Assembly: GCA_002435595.1 (NCBI GenBank)
Contig: DJBL01000033.1
Span: 886 to 21,883 of the forward strand
From: Stenotrophomonas maltophilia
Lineage (GTDB): Bacteria > Pseudomonadota > Gammaproteobacteria > Xanthomonadales > Xanthomonadaceae
Direction: 5' to 3'
DNA length: 20,998 nucleotides
Under the pieces are notes generated by a model, which was not told the DNA's origin, searched no databases, and worked only from the letters and a program-made list of their open reading frames with translations. The position numbers were made by a program, and so were the translations under genes. Numbering within the stretch: the first letter of the stretch is position 1; each line of letters opens with the position of its first letter. Shown one piece after another: positions 7,133 through 15,800 of the stretch.

Positions 7133-8251
7133 CTACGGGGTGATCGGGTGGCCGGCGACGACGACCTGCTGCAGGCGCAGCCCGGCATCGAGCACCACCA
7201 GGTCCGCGCGCGCGGCCGGTGCGATGCTGCCGCGGTCGTCCAGGCCCAGGTACTGGGCCGGGAAGGTGGACACGCGCCGCGCCGCATCGGCCAGCTCCAG
7301 CCCCACCTGCACCAGGTTGCGCAGGGCCTGGTCCATGGTCAGCGCACTGCCGGCCAGCGATCCGGTGGCCAGGCGCACGCAGCCGCCGCACTTGTGCACG
7401 CGCTGCTCGCCCAGCGCATAGTCGCCGTCGGGCATGCCGGTGGCGGCGGTGGCATCGGTGACCGCATACAGGCGCGGAATCGCGCGCGCGGCCAGGCGGA
7501 TCACGCCGGGGTGGATGTGCTGCAGATCCGGGATGATCTCGGCGTACTGCGCATGGGCCAGGGCGGCGGCGGCGATGCCGGGGCGGTAGTGGTCCACGCC
7601 GGTCATGCCATTGAACAGGTGGGTGAAGCCGGACGCGCCGGCCTGCAGGGCGGCCACGCCGTCCTCGTAGGTGCCGGCGCTGTGGCCCAGCTGCACGCGG
7701 ATGCCGAGTGCGCAGAGGGCGGGAATCAGCGCGGCGTGCGCGCCGATCTCCGGTGCCAGCGTCATCACCCGGATCGGCGCCAGCGCGTGCAGCTGCTGCA
7801 CCAGCGCCAGCGTCGCCTCGATCGTGCGGTTGGGCTGCGCGCCCAGCCGCTGCGGGCTGATGAAGGGGCCTTCCAGGTGCACGCCGACGATGCCGGCGGC
7901 ATCGGGGTCGGGCGCGGCCATCGTCGCCGCAACGCCGGCCAGCGCATGTTCGATCTCATCCAGGCCGGCGGTCATGGTGGTGGCCAGCAGCGTGGTGGTA
8001 CCAAAGCGCGCATGGGTGCGGGCGATGGTGCGGGCCGCATCGCCGCCCTGCATCAGGTCCACGCCGGCCGCGCCATGCACGTGCAGGTCGATGAAGCCGG
8101 GCAGGATCACCGGCAGCTGCGGATCGTCGGCGCCGCTGTGGTCGTCCACCTGCAGCTGCCGCACGTGCGTATCGAAATGGACGTGGCCGCGGCGCCAGCC
8201 GAGCGGGGTGAGGATGCGGCCGTGCAGGGAGCGGGTCTGGGTCTGGGTCAC
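7133..8251 (-). CDS. agaA: N-acetylgalactosamine-6-phosphate deacetylase (NagA/AgaA family)
   Basis: A cytoplasmic amidohydrolase of 372 residues that removes acetate from GalNAc-6-phosphate to give galactosamine-6-phosphate. Visible family features are the metal-binding DLHVHG (His57, His59), HLEGPF (Glu127, metal ligand), LGHS (His190), THLFNGM (His211) and VTDATAATG with Asp266 as the catalytic acid/base. NagA enzymes for GlcNAc-6-P are close relatives and the fold alone does not separate them. The assignment to GalNAc rests on the agaR, agaZ, agaK and agaS neighbours. The start is a GTG at 8251 sharing GTGA with the agaR stop (4-base overlap), which indicates translational coupling. Length is normal for the family. 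Confidence 0.88.
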   Translation of the reverse strand: MTQTQTRSLHGRILTPLGWRRGHVHFDTHVRQLQVDDHSGADDPQLPVILPGFIDLHVHGAAGVDLMQGGDAARTIARTHARFGTTTLLATTMTAGLDEIEHALAGVAATMAAPDPDAAGIVGVHLEGPFISPQRLGAQPNRTIEATLALVQQLHALAPIRVMTLAPEIGAHAALIPALCALGIRVQLGHSAGTYEDGVAALQAGASGFTHLFNGMTGVDHYRPGIAAAALAHAQYAEIIPDLQHIHPGVIRLAARAIPRLYAVTDATAATGMPDGDYALGEQRVHKCGGCVRLATGSLAGSALTMDQALRNLVQVGLELADAARRVSTFPAQYLGLDDRGSIAPAARADLVVLDAGLRLQQVVVAGHPITP

Positions 8252-9024
8252 GCGGGGGACTCGGCGATGATCACTTCGATGCCCAGCCGCTGCAGCCCTT
8301 CCAGGTACTCGGCGTCGATGCTGGCGTCGGTGATGACGGTATGGACCTGGTCCAGCCGCGCGATGCGGTGCAGGCTGACCCGGCCGAACTTGGACGCGTC
8401 GGTGAGCACCACGATGCGGCGTGCGCGCTCGACCATGCGGTGGTTGAGGCTGGCTTCGGCCTCGTGGTGGGTGGTCAGGCCGAACTGCAGGTCCAGGCCG
8501 TCCACGCCCAGGAACAGGGTGTCGAAGCTGTAGGTGTTGAGGCTGGCCTCGGCCTGGCTGCCCTGCAGCGACAGCGACTGCTTGCGCAGCAGGCCACCGG
8601 TAAGCAGCAGCTCCACGCCGGGGGCGTTGGCCAGCTCCCAGGCGATGTTCAGCCCGTTGGTCATCACCGTGACATCGCGGTGCGCGCGCAGGTGGCGGGC
8701 CAGGGTCATGGTGGTGGAGCCGGAATCGATGATGATGTTGTCGCCGGCCTTGACCAGCCCGGCCGCATGCGCGCCGATGCTGTCCTTCACCGGCAGGTTC
8801 AGGGCGTCCTTCTCGTGGATGTCCTGTTCCTGCGGCGGGGTGCGCACCAGGGTGGCACCGCCATGGGTACGCGTGGCCAGACCCTGCGATTCGATGTGGG
8901 TGAGGTCGGCGCGGATGGTCACCGCCGACACGCCGAAGCGCTCGACCAGCTCGCTGACCTGCACGTTGCCGTGCTCGACCAGCATCTGCAGGATCTGTTG
9001 GCGACGCTGCCGTGTATTGCGCAT
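8248..9024 (-). CDS. agaR: DeoR-family transcriptional regulator AgaR
   Basis: A 258-residue regulator. The N-terminal DeoR helix-turn-helix covers about residues 6-58 (RRQQILQMLVEHGNVQVSEL, then GVSAVTIRADL and THGGA). The sugar-phosphate sensor domain follows, with IIDSGSTTMTLARHL, TNGLNIA, LTGGLLRKQS, FLGVDGLD and VLTDASKFGR. These stretches follow E. coli AgaR closely (recalled), including LLTGG-LR-QS and VDGLD-x-x-GL-THHEAEA. AgaR represses GalNAc/galactosamine genes until a phosphorylated intermediate binds. The start is the ATG at 9024 (MRNTRQRR), with GGAA 8 bases before it; a TTG at 9054 is less likely. It lies inside the operon it probably controls, 33 bases after agaZ. Confidence 0.9.
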   Translation of the reverse strand: MRNTRQRRQQILQMLVEHGNVQVSELVERFGVSAVTIRADLTHIESQGLATRTHGGATLVRTPPQEQDIHEKDALNLPVKDSIGAHAAGLVKAGDNIIIDSGSTTMTLARHLRAHRDVTVMTNGLNIAWELANAPGVELLLTGGLLRKQSLSLQGSQAEASLNTYSFDTLFLGVDGLDLQFGLTTHHEAEASLNHRMVERARRIVVLTDASKFGRVSLHRIARLDQVHTVITDASIDAEYLEGLQRLGIEVIIAESPA

Positions 9025-9057
9025 GGGGGCGATTCCGTTCGGAAGGAAAGTCAAAGC

Positions 9058-10386
9058 TTACCGTTCCGAAAGCTCCGTGGCCGGGAAAGTTTCGTTATCG
9101 GCCCCGGCGCGGTTGCGATTGCAGGCACGGGCGTACTCGCCCAGCCGTTCGGCCACCTTGTGCTGGATCAGCGCCAGCGGCTCGGCGGCCAGCTCGCCGG
9201 CCTCGATGGCCCGCTGCTGGTTGGGCAGGAACTGGCTGAGCAGGATCTGCGGCGGCGCGTGCTGGCGCAGGTTGGCCACCAGCGTCTCCAGCGCCGCCAC
9301 CACGGCCGGCTCGCCCCAGTAATAGCGGCTGCGGTCACTCAGCGAATAGGCGCGCAGCAGCCGCAGTTCGTGTTCGTTGCCCTGATAGTAGCTGCGCCAG
9401 CTGCCCGGCTTGTCGCGCATGCACTGGTCTAGCACCGCGATCAGGTTGGAGCACTGCGCCGCTGGCAGCAGCTCGGCCTCGATCATGGCCAGGGCGAACA
9501 CGGCTTCGCGGAACGCATAGGTGGCGGCCGGGCCGACCTTGAGGATGGCGAAGTGATCGCGCACCAGCGCATGCAGGCCAGCTTCGGTCTGGTAATCGGT
9601 GGAGTGCGCCTCGAACACGATGCGCGGCTGCGCGTCCACAAACGCCGACAGCGCGCGCGCTGCGGAGCGGTCGTAGTAGTGCACGCTGCTGTGGTCGAAA
9701 TCGACGCCGGGCTGCACCACCATCGCAATCACCCGCTCCCATGCCGGCAGCAGGTCCGGCGCGGAGAACGCCTCGCGGTGGATGGCCAGCGTGGTGGCCG
9801 CCGCGGCCGGCGTGGTGACCTGCAGGCCGCCCTGCAGCGAGGCTTCGCCGCCGGGGATCGGCACTTCGGTGCCGATCACATACACCGGCGCGGGCAGGCC
9901 GTGCGCGGCGGCGGTGCGCTCGGCGATGCGGGCCAGTTCGGCCGAACGCGCCGCCACCACCGCATCGGGCAGCGGGGTGGGGTCATCGGCGCAGGCCATG
10001 CTGCAGTCCAGGTGGATCTTGTGGAAGCCGGCGGCCACATACGCCTCGATCAGGACCCGCGCGTTGGCCATCGCCACCTCGGCAGGGCCCTTCTGCCAGG
10101 CATTGGGGCCGAGGTGGTCGCCGCCCAGCACCAGCCGTTCGACCGGGAAGCCGGCGCGGCGGGCCAGCTCCAGCACGTAGTCGCGGTACTGCGGCGGGGT
10201 CATGCCGGTGTAGCCGCCAAACTGGTCCACCTGGTTGGAGGTGGCCTCGATCAGCAGCACGGTGTCGTAGCGCCGGGCGACCTGCATGGCCGCCAGCAGC
10301 ACCTGTTCGTTGCTGCAGCACACGCTGTACAGGCCGACGGGGTGGCCCTGGCGATGGGCGGCGATCAACGATTGGATGGCAGACAT
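9058..10386 (-). CDS. agaZ: AgaZ/KbaZ/GatZ-family protein of tagatose-6-phosphate metabolism
   Basis: A 442-residue cytoplasmic protein of the class II tagatose-bisphosphate aldolase non-catalytic subunit family (KbaZ, GatZ, AgaZ). Recognisable stretches are VGLYSVCCSNEQVLLAA near the start, IEATSNQVDQFGGYTGM, LGGDHLGPNAWQ, KIHLDCSMACADDP, VIGTEVPIPGGE, VVQPGVDFDHSSVHYYD, FEAHSTDYQT and LKVGPAATYAFREAVFAL. In E. coli the Z proteins stabilise the catalytic KbaY/GatY aldolase. Comparative work on proteobacterial GalNAc pathways has also proposed tagatose-6-phosphate kinase activity for AgaZ (recalled). No Y partner is in this window, so which role applies is open. The start is the ATG at 10386 with GGAG 5 bases before it; a longer open frame upstream overlaps agaK and is not real. 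Confidence 0.92.
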   Translation of the reverse strand: MSAIQSLIAAHRQGHPVGLYSVCCSNEQVLLAAMQVARRYDTVLLIEATSNQVDQFGGYTGMTPPQYRDYVLELARRAGFPVERLVLGGDHLGPNAWQKGPAEVAMANARVLIEAYVAAGFHKIHLDCSMACADDPTPLPDAVVAARSAELARIAERTAAAHGLPAPVYVIGTEVPIPGGEASLQGGLQVTTPAAAATTLAIHREAFSAPDLLPAWERVIAMVVQPGVDFDHSSVHYYDRSAARALSAFVDAQPRIVFEAHSTDYQTEAGLHALVRDHFAILKVGPAATYAFREAVFALAMIEAELLPAAQCSNLIAVLDQCMRDKPGSWRSYYQGNEHELRLLRAYSLSDRSRYYWGEPAVVAALETLVANLRQHAPPQILLSQFLPNQQRAIEAGELAAEPLALIQHKVAERLGEYARACNRNRAGADNETFPATELSER

Positions 10387-10408
10387 GGCAACTCCGGAAA
10401 CAACGGGA

Positions 10409-11335
10409 TCAGCAGGCAGGGTGGTGCTGGCGTGCCAGCAGCGCCGCGCCGCGCGCACCACCGGCATCGCCGAAGGTGGGCGGCAGGATCGGCGGCACGC
10501 GCACGCCCTGGAACAGGTACGGCGCAATCGCCGCAGGCAGGTCGCGGTACAGCTGCTCCAGCTTGGACAGGCCGCCACCGAGCACGATCACGTGCGGGTC
10601 GATGGCCAGGACCAGGTTGGCGAAGCTGTAGCCGAGCAGGTCGCGGTGGATCGCCAGCGCCTGGGTGGCGATGGCATCGCCAGCGTGGGCCAGCGCCACC
10701 ACCGCGCTGGCATCCACCGCGTAAGCGCCGAGGCCTTCATGGATCAGCGCCAGTCCGTTGCCGGACACGTAGCGCTCCAGGCAGCCGCGCAGGCCGCAGG
10801 CGCAGGCCAGCACCGGCAGCGCGTGGCGCTGCAGCAGCGTGGCCGGAATGCTCCAGTGGCCCCACTCGCCGGCGATGCCGTTGGCACCGGCCACCAGTTG
10901 GCCGCCCACGCAGAAGCCGCCGCCCGCACCGGTGCCCAGGATCGCCCCGAACATGCTCGGGTAGCCCGCACCGGCGCCCGCGTGGGCCTCGCTCAGGGCA
11001 AAGCACTGCAGGTCGTTGCCGAACGCCAGCGGCCGTTGCAGGCGGGCCTGCAGGTCATCAGCGACCAGGCGCCCGGTCAGGCCGGGCACGTTCGCGCTCA
11101 GCTGGCGGCCGCTGCTGCGATCGCGCACGCCGGGCAGGCCGATGCCGATCGCCCGGGCCGGCGCGCCGAGCGCCGCGTCGGCTGCGTGCACCAGGCCGGT
11201 GATGGCCTGCAGGAAGGCGTCGTAATCCCGGGTGGGCGTGGTGACCCGCTCGCGGTGCCGTTCGTGCAGGGTGGCGTCGTAGGCCACCAGCTCGATCTTG
11301 GTGCCGCCCACGTCGATGCCGTACCAGTGCTGCAT
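10409..11335 (-). CDS. agaK: ROK-family sugar kinase, probable GalNAc kinase AgaK
   Basis: A 308-residue cytoplasmic kinase that, by context, phosphorylates free GalNAc at C6 using ATP. ROK features are all visible: DVGGTK phosphate loop (residues 8-13), GNDLQCF with Asp108 as catalytic base, LGTGAGGG (134-140), GEWGH (156-160), and the zinc site made by His160 with CACGLRGC (Cys178, Cys180, Cys185). These place it in the NagK/hexosamine kinase branch. A kinase is needed because the locus has a permease and no PTS components, unlike E. coli aga. The start is the ATG at 11335 (MQHWYG), with AGGG 8 bases upstream, 13 bases after agaS. An ATG at 11356 overlapping the agaS stop by 8 bases is a plausible alternative that would add seven residues. 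Confidence 0.87.
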   Translation of the reverse strand: MQHWYGIDVGGTKIELVAYDATLHERHRERVTTPTRDYDAFLQAITGLVHAADAALGAPARAIGIGLPGVRDRSSGRQLSANVPGLTGRLVADDLQARLQRPLAFGNDLQCFALSEAHAGAGAGYPSMFGAILGTGAGGGFCVGGQLVAGANGIAGEWGHWSIPATLLQRHALPVLACACGLRGCLERYVSGNGLALIHEGLGAYAVDASAVVALAHAGDAIATQALAIHRDLLGYSFANLVLAIDPHVIVLGGGLSKLEQLYRDLPAAIAPYLFQGVRVPPILPPTFGDAGGARGAALLARQHHPAC

Positions 11336-11348
11336 GGGAATGCCCTGC

Positions 11349-12506
11349 TCAGCCATGGGGATGGATGGTCACGCCCTGCACGACCCGGTTGACGGTGCCG
11401 TCGGGGAATGGATTGTCCGGGGTCATGCCCAGCGCGGCCGAGCGCTGCAGGGCATAGCACTGCGGCATCAGCAACCACAGCGGGGCCAGCCAGCTGTCGT
11501 CCAGCGCCGGCGCGTCGATGACGAAGTCGCCGGCGGCGCGGTCGTCGCCGTCCGCGCCCACCGAGATCACCCGCGCGGCGATGCCGTCGCCCCGCAGTTC
11601 GTCCAGCAGGTCCTGTTCGTAGCGACGCGACAGCGGCTGGCCGCTGCGCAGCACCACCACCAGGGTCTGCGCGTTGAGCGTGGACTTGGGGCCGTGGCGG
11701 AAGCCGAGCGGGGTGTTGGCCAGCGCCAGCACCTGCCCGGCGGTGAGCTCCAGGACCTTCAATGCCGCCTCGCGGGCCAGCGCTTCCAGCGGGCCGCTGC
11801 CGAGGTAGATCACCCGCGAGTAGGCGGCCTGGGCGAGCGTGCCCACCGCCGCGTCCCACGCCTGCAGGGCGCGTTCGCCGTGGCCGGCCAGGTCGCGCAG
11901 GCGCTGGACGCGCTGCGGCCACGGCGCGGTGTCGAACACGCTCAGCGCGGCCAGCAGCATGCAGCTCAGGCTGCTGGTCATGGCAAAGGCGCGGTCGCAG
12001 CTGGGCGGCGGCATCAGCAGCGACAGGGTGTCGCCGCGTCCCTGGCCGCGCCGGGCCAGTTCGCCGTCGGCATTGCAGGTGATATCCAGGAAGCGGGCGT
12101 CATCCACCCAGGCGCGCACCAGCTCCACCGCCGCCACGCTTTCCGGGCTGGAGCCACTGCGGCCGAAGGACACCAGCAGGGTCGGGCGATCGCGTGCCAG
12201 GTACAGCGCGGGATGGGTGAGCAGGCTGGTGGTGTGGATGGCGCGGACCTCGGCAGGCCACTGCGCATTGATGGCGTCGGCCACCATCTCGGCAATGAAG
12301 CCCGAGCTGCCGGCGCCCGTGAAGATCACCCGCTGGGTCGGCTGGCGCAATGCCTGGCCCAGGAAGCCGTCGATGCGCGCCTGCGCGTCATCGAGCAGGT
12401 CGGCCAGCGCAGACCACAGGCGCGGCTGCTGGGCGATCTCTTCGGCGGTATAGGCGCCGCCAAGGCGCTGCCACGCGGGCAAGTCGGTAAGCACAGAAGC
12501 GTCCAT
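11349..12506 (-). CDS. agaS: AgaS, galactosamine-6-phosphate deaminase/isomerase (SIS domains)
   Basis: A 385-residue cytoplasmic protein with two SIS (sugar isomerase) domains. It converts galactosamine-6-phosphate to tagatose-6-phosphate plus ammonia. Visible landmarks are IFTGAGSSGFIAE (residues 61-73), LVSFGRSGSSPESVAAVEL (about 111-129), FAMTSSLSCML, VIYLGSGPLEALAREAALKV, the GFRHGPKS loop, and the C-terminal GTVNRVVQGVTIHPHG. These match E. coli AgaS (384 residues) throughout, as recalled. The start is the ATG at 12506 with AGGA 7 bases upstream. It is the first gene of the minus arm and faces the CTTTCG-box control region. Its presence is the best evidence that the locus handles GalNAc and not GlcNAc, since nagB is the counterpart for GlcNAc. 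Confidence 0.93.
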   Translation of the reverse strand: MDASVLTDLPAWQRLGGAYTAEEIAQQPRLWSALADLLDDAQARIDGFLGQALRQPTQRVIFTGAGSSGFIAEMVADAINAQWPAEVRAIHTTSLLTHPALYLARDRPTLLVSFGRSGSSPESVAAVELVRAWVDDARFLDITCNADGELARRGQGRGDTLSLLMPPPSCDRAFAMTSSLSCMLLAALSVFDTAPWPQRVQRLRDLAGHGERALQAWDAAVGTLAQAAYSRVIYLGSGPLEALAREAALKVLELTAGQVLALANTPLGFRHGPKSTLNAQTLVVVLRSGQPLSRRYEQDLLDELRGDGIAARVISVGADGDDRAAGDFVIDAPALDDSWLAPLWLLMPQCYALQRSAALGMTPDNPFPDGTVNRVVQGVTIHPHG

Positions 12507-12543
12507 TCGCAATTCCTGTTGGGCGACCGCACCTTCTGTGTTT

Positions 12544-12580
12544 TCTTTCGAAATGTCAAATATCGAAAGATAAAGAAAAG
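12544..12580 (-). promoter_or_regulatory. Probable AgaR operator and promoter element of the agaS arm
   Basis: TCTTTCGA (12544-12551) and TCGAAAGA (12563-12570) form a perfect 8-bp inverted repeat with an 11-base spacer. Read on the minus strand, TTTCGA occurs twice in direct orientation 15 bases apart, with TTGACA (12559-12554) between the copies. AAAGAAAAG (12572-12580) extends the pattern. The E. coli AgaR site is also rich in TTTCRTTT (recalled). No good -10 hexamer is seen 16-18 bases from the TTGACA, so the exact promoter is uncertain. The agaS ATG lies about 40 bases further on. Confidence 0.65.
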
Positions 12581-12714
12581 CTGGGGCCGTCACGGTTTTT
12601 ACGAATCGGTCGACGCCGGCCGAGACGGATGCACGGCGGATGCCGCACTGCACCACGGTTTCAGGCGACAAGAACCGCGTATTCAGCCACCATATAGAAA
12701 GGACACCCCTCGCT

Positions 12715-12773
12715 ATCTTTCGTTTTAAAGAAAATATCCTTCCTTTTTCTTTGCAATTTGTTGACATCTTTCG
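12715..12773 (+). promoter_or_regulatory. Probable AgaR operators of the GH31/TonB receptor arm
   Basis: ATCTTTCG occurs exactly at 12715-12722 and again at 12766-12773, with a related CTTTGC at 12749-12754. The first copy continues as TTTCGTTTTAAAG, which fits the first half of the recalled E. coli AgaR consensus. The last copy sits directly after the TTGACA -35 hexamer at 12761-12766, so a bound repressor would block the polymerase. The CTTTGC and last CTTTCG boxes are 19 bases apart, the same as the two boxes on the agaS side. Confidence 0.65.
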
Positions 12774-12790
12774 AGAGCCTGCCCTAGAGT
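12761..12790 (+). promoter_or_regulatory. Promoter of the GH31 - TonB receptor - GH109 arm
   Basis: TTGACA (12761-12766) is a perfect -35 hexamer. An 18-base spacer leads to TAGAGT (12785-12790), which matches the -10 consensus at 4 of 6 positions. Transcription would begin near 12797, giving an approximately 40-base leader before the GTG start at 12839. A CTTTCG box lies within the spacer. Confidence 0.6.
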
Positions 12791-12838
12791 CGGCCGCACT
12801 GGTTTCAGATTCCCGCTGACCGCGGGCTTGGGGGCAAG

Positions 12839-15800
12839 GTGGAATCCCGGTTTCGACGTACTGGCCTGAGGGTGGCACTGCTTTCCGCGCTGGCGGTCAC
12901 GCCGGCCGTGGCCGCGCCGCTGGGCAACCTGGCCGGTATCACCGCCGCCCCCGACAAGGACGGGCGCCCTGGCTGGGACATCCGTACCGACAACGGCGCG
13001 CTGCTGCGCGTGGACCTGCTGGGCGAGGACGTGCTGCGCGTGCAGGCCGGACGCAACGGCCGCCTGGGCGGTGCCGGCGACAAGGCCGCGCCGATCGTGC
13101 TGCCGCAACCGGCGCGCGGCGTGGTTGCCCGGTTGGAAGAGGACGCCACCGAAGTGCGCATCCGCACCGCGGCCCTGGTGCTGCACATCCAGCGGCAACC
13201 GTTGCGGCTGGCGCTGGACCGGCGCCAGGACGGCGGCGACGTGCCGCTGTGGCGCGAGCTGCAGCCGCTGGACCTGGACGCCGCGCAGAGCGTGCAGGTG
13301 CTCACCAGCCAGGCCGATGAACACTTCTATGGCGGTGGCCAGCAGAACGGCCGTTTCGAGTTCAAGGGCCGCGAACTGGAGGTCTCCTATTCCGGCGGCT
13401 GGGAAGAGGGCGACCGCCCCAATCCCGCCCCGATGCTGCTCAGTTCGCGCGGCTGGGGCATGCTGCGCAACACCTGGAGCGATGGCAGCTACGACCTGCG
13501 CCAGGCCGACCAGGCCACCCTGCTGCACCGCGAAGACCGCTTCGATGCGTATTACTTCGTCGGCCAGAGCCTGCATGCACTGCTGGACCGCTACACCGCG
13601 CTGACCGGCCGCGCCGGCCTGCTGCCGCGCTGGGCGTTCTCCTACGGCGATGCCGACTGCTACAACGACGGCGACAACATCAAGAAGCCCGGCAGCGTGC
13701 CCGACGGCTGGAGCGATGGCCCCACCGGCAGCACCGCCGACGTGGTGGACAGCGTGGCCAGGCAGTACCGCGACCACGACATGCCCGGCGGCTGGATCCT
13801 GCCCAACGATGGCTATGGCTGCGGCTACAAGAAGCTGCCGGAAACGGTGAAGGGTCTGGCCCAGTACGGCTTCAAGACCGGTCTGTGGACCGAGAACGGC
13901 GTGGACAAGATCGCCTGGGAAGTGGGCACCGCCGGCAGCCGCGTGCAGAAGCTGGACGTGGCCTGGACCGGCAAGGGCTACCAGTTCGCGATGGACGCCA
14001 ACCAGTCCGCGTTCAACGGCATCCTGCACAATTCCGACTCGCGCCCGTTCCTGTGGACGGTGATGGGCTGGGCCGGCATCCAGCGCTATGCGGTGGCCTG
14101 GACCGGCGACCAGAGCAGCAGCTGGGATTACATCCGCTGGCACATTCCCACCCTGGTCGGCTCGGGCCTGTCGGGCATGGCCTATGCCAGCGGCGACGTG
14201 GATGCGATCTTTGGCGGCAGCGCCGAGACCTTCACCCGCGACCTGCAGTGGAAGAGCTTCACGCCGGTACTGATGGGCATGTCCGGCTGGTCGGGCAACG
14301 CGCGCAAGCACCCGTGGTGGTTCGACGAGCCCTACCGCAGCATCAACCGCGACTACCTCAAGTTGAAGATGCGCATGACCCCGTACATGTACGGGCTGGC
14401 GCAGGAAGCGGCCACCACCGGCGCGCCGCTGCTGCGCGCGCTGATGTGGGACTACCCGCAGGATCCGCAGGCCTATACCGAAGCGCACAAGTACCAGTTC
14501 CTGCTCGGCCGCGACCTGTTGATCGCCCCGGTGTACCGTAGCCAGGCCGCCAGCCGTGGCTGGCGCCGCGACATCCACCTGCCGCAGGGCCGCTGGATCG
14601 ACTACTGGGATGGCCGCCAGCTGCAGGCCGGTGCGCCCGGGCGTGACCTCGACCGCGCCGTGGACCTGGCCACGATCCCGGTGTTCGTGCGCGCCGGGGC
14701 GATCATCCCGATGTACCCGGACATGCTCTACGACGGGCAGAAGCCGCTGGATGAAGTCACCTTCGACCTGTACCCGCAGGGCGAGGCGCAGTACACGCTG
14801 TACGAAGACGACGGCAACACGCGCCGTTACGAGAAGGGCGAATCCAGCACCCAGCAGGTCACCGTGCAGGCCCCCGCGCAGGGCACCGGCCCGGTGCAGG
14901 TGCATATCGGCGCGGTGCAGGGCCAGTACGCCGGCCAGTTGCCGCAACGCCGCTACGCATTGCGCGTGCTCAGCCGGCAGCGCCCCACGGCGGTCGTCCT
15001 GGGCGGGCGCACGCTGCCGATGCTGGCCGACAAGGCCGCCTGGCAGGCCGCCGGCGAAGGCTGGTACTTCGATGCCGCCGAGCGTCGCGGCACGCTGCAT
15101 GTGCGCAGCGCGCCCAGCGATATCCGCCAGCGGCTGGCCTTCCGGCTGGAACTGCCGGTTGCCGCCGCCGCGGCCGACGATGCCTTCCCGGCGGCGCCGG
15201 AACTGGGCCGCGCACTGCCTTCCGACAGTCTGCTGGTGGTCAACCGCCCGGCCGAAGAACAGGGCTACGCGCTGGAGAAGGCCTTCGATGACGACCCGGC
15301 CACGTGGTTCCGCACGGTGCGCAACCAGGCGGTCAAGACCGGCGCGCACGAGTGGGTGATCGGCTTCGGCGAGCGCAAGCTGATCGACGGCATCGAACTG
15401 GCCCCGCGCAACGACCAGCACTGGAAGAGCGGCCAGATCCGCGACTACGCAATCTACATGGCCGACAGCAACGGCGAGTGGGGTGAGCCGATCAAGCGCG
15501 GTCGCCTGACCCTGCAGCAGGGCCGGCAGCAGATCGACTTCCCCGCCCAGGCCGGCCGCCTGCTGCGCTTCCGCGTGCTCAGTACGCAGAACCCGGAGGG
15601 TGACGGCGCCAGCGCCGCCGACCCGATGGTGAGCGCGGCGCAAGGCGGCGTGGCGCGTGCGGTGGATGCGCTGCAGCCGCGCGATGTGGGCCCGATCGTA
15701 CTGTCCAGCTTCCACGTGCTTGAGCACGCCCAGGCTGAAAAGCCGGCCCAGCAGTTGTACCTGTCCGCCCTGCCGCTGCCGGCGGCGCTGCATGCCCGGG

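Larger units (their letters stand above)
12507..12838. other. Divergent control region between agaS and the GH31 gene
   Basis: These 332 bases hold no gene. The two ends (12541-12580 and 12711-12790) are clearly richer in A and T than the rest of the window and contain repeated CTTTCG boxes and TTGACA hexamers, one set facing each arm. The middle (about 12581-12710) has normal high GC and I see no ORF, RNA gene or repeat in it. The layout suggests two separate operator/promoter modules about 150 bases apart. Confidence 0.8.

Noticed and set aside
5395..7143. Long plus-strand open frame across the MFS gene
   Set aside because: The translation is rich in His, Gln and Gly without any domain, while the minus strand encodes a clear sugar porter.
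9025..9054. Upstream TTG start for agaR adding ten residues (MTFLPNGIAP)
   Set aside because: The ATG at 9024 has a usable ribosome site, and the helix-turn-helix begins soon after it.
10387..10578. N-terminal extension of agaZ upstream of 10386
   Set aside because: It would overlap agaK by about 170 bases, its translation is Arg/Ala/Cys-rich without family similarity, and GGAG at the right spacing marks the ATG at 10386.
7133..12506. Reading the minus arm as a GlcNAc (nag) cluster
   Set aside because: The deacetylase and ROK kinase alone could fit nag, but AgaS, AgaZ and an AgaR-like regulator are specific to galactosamine metabolism and no NagB is present.
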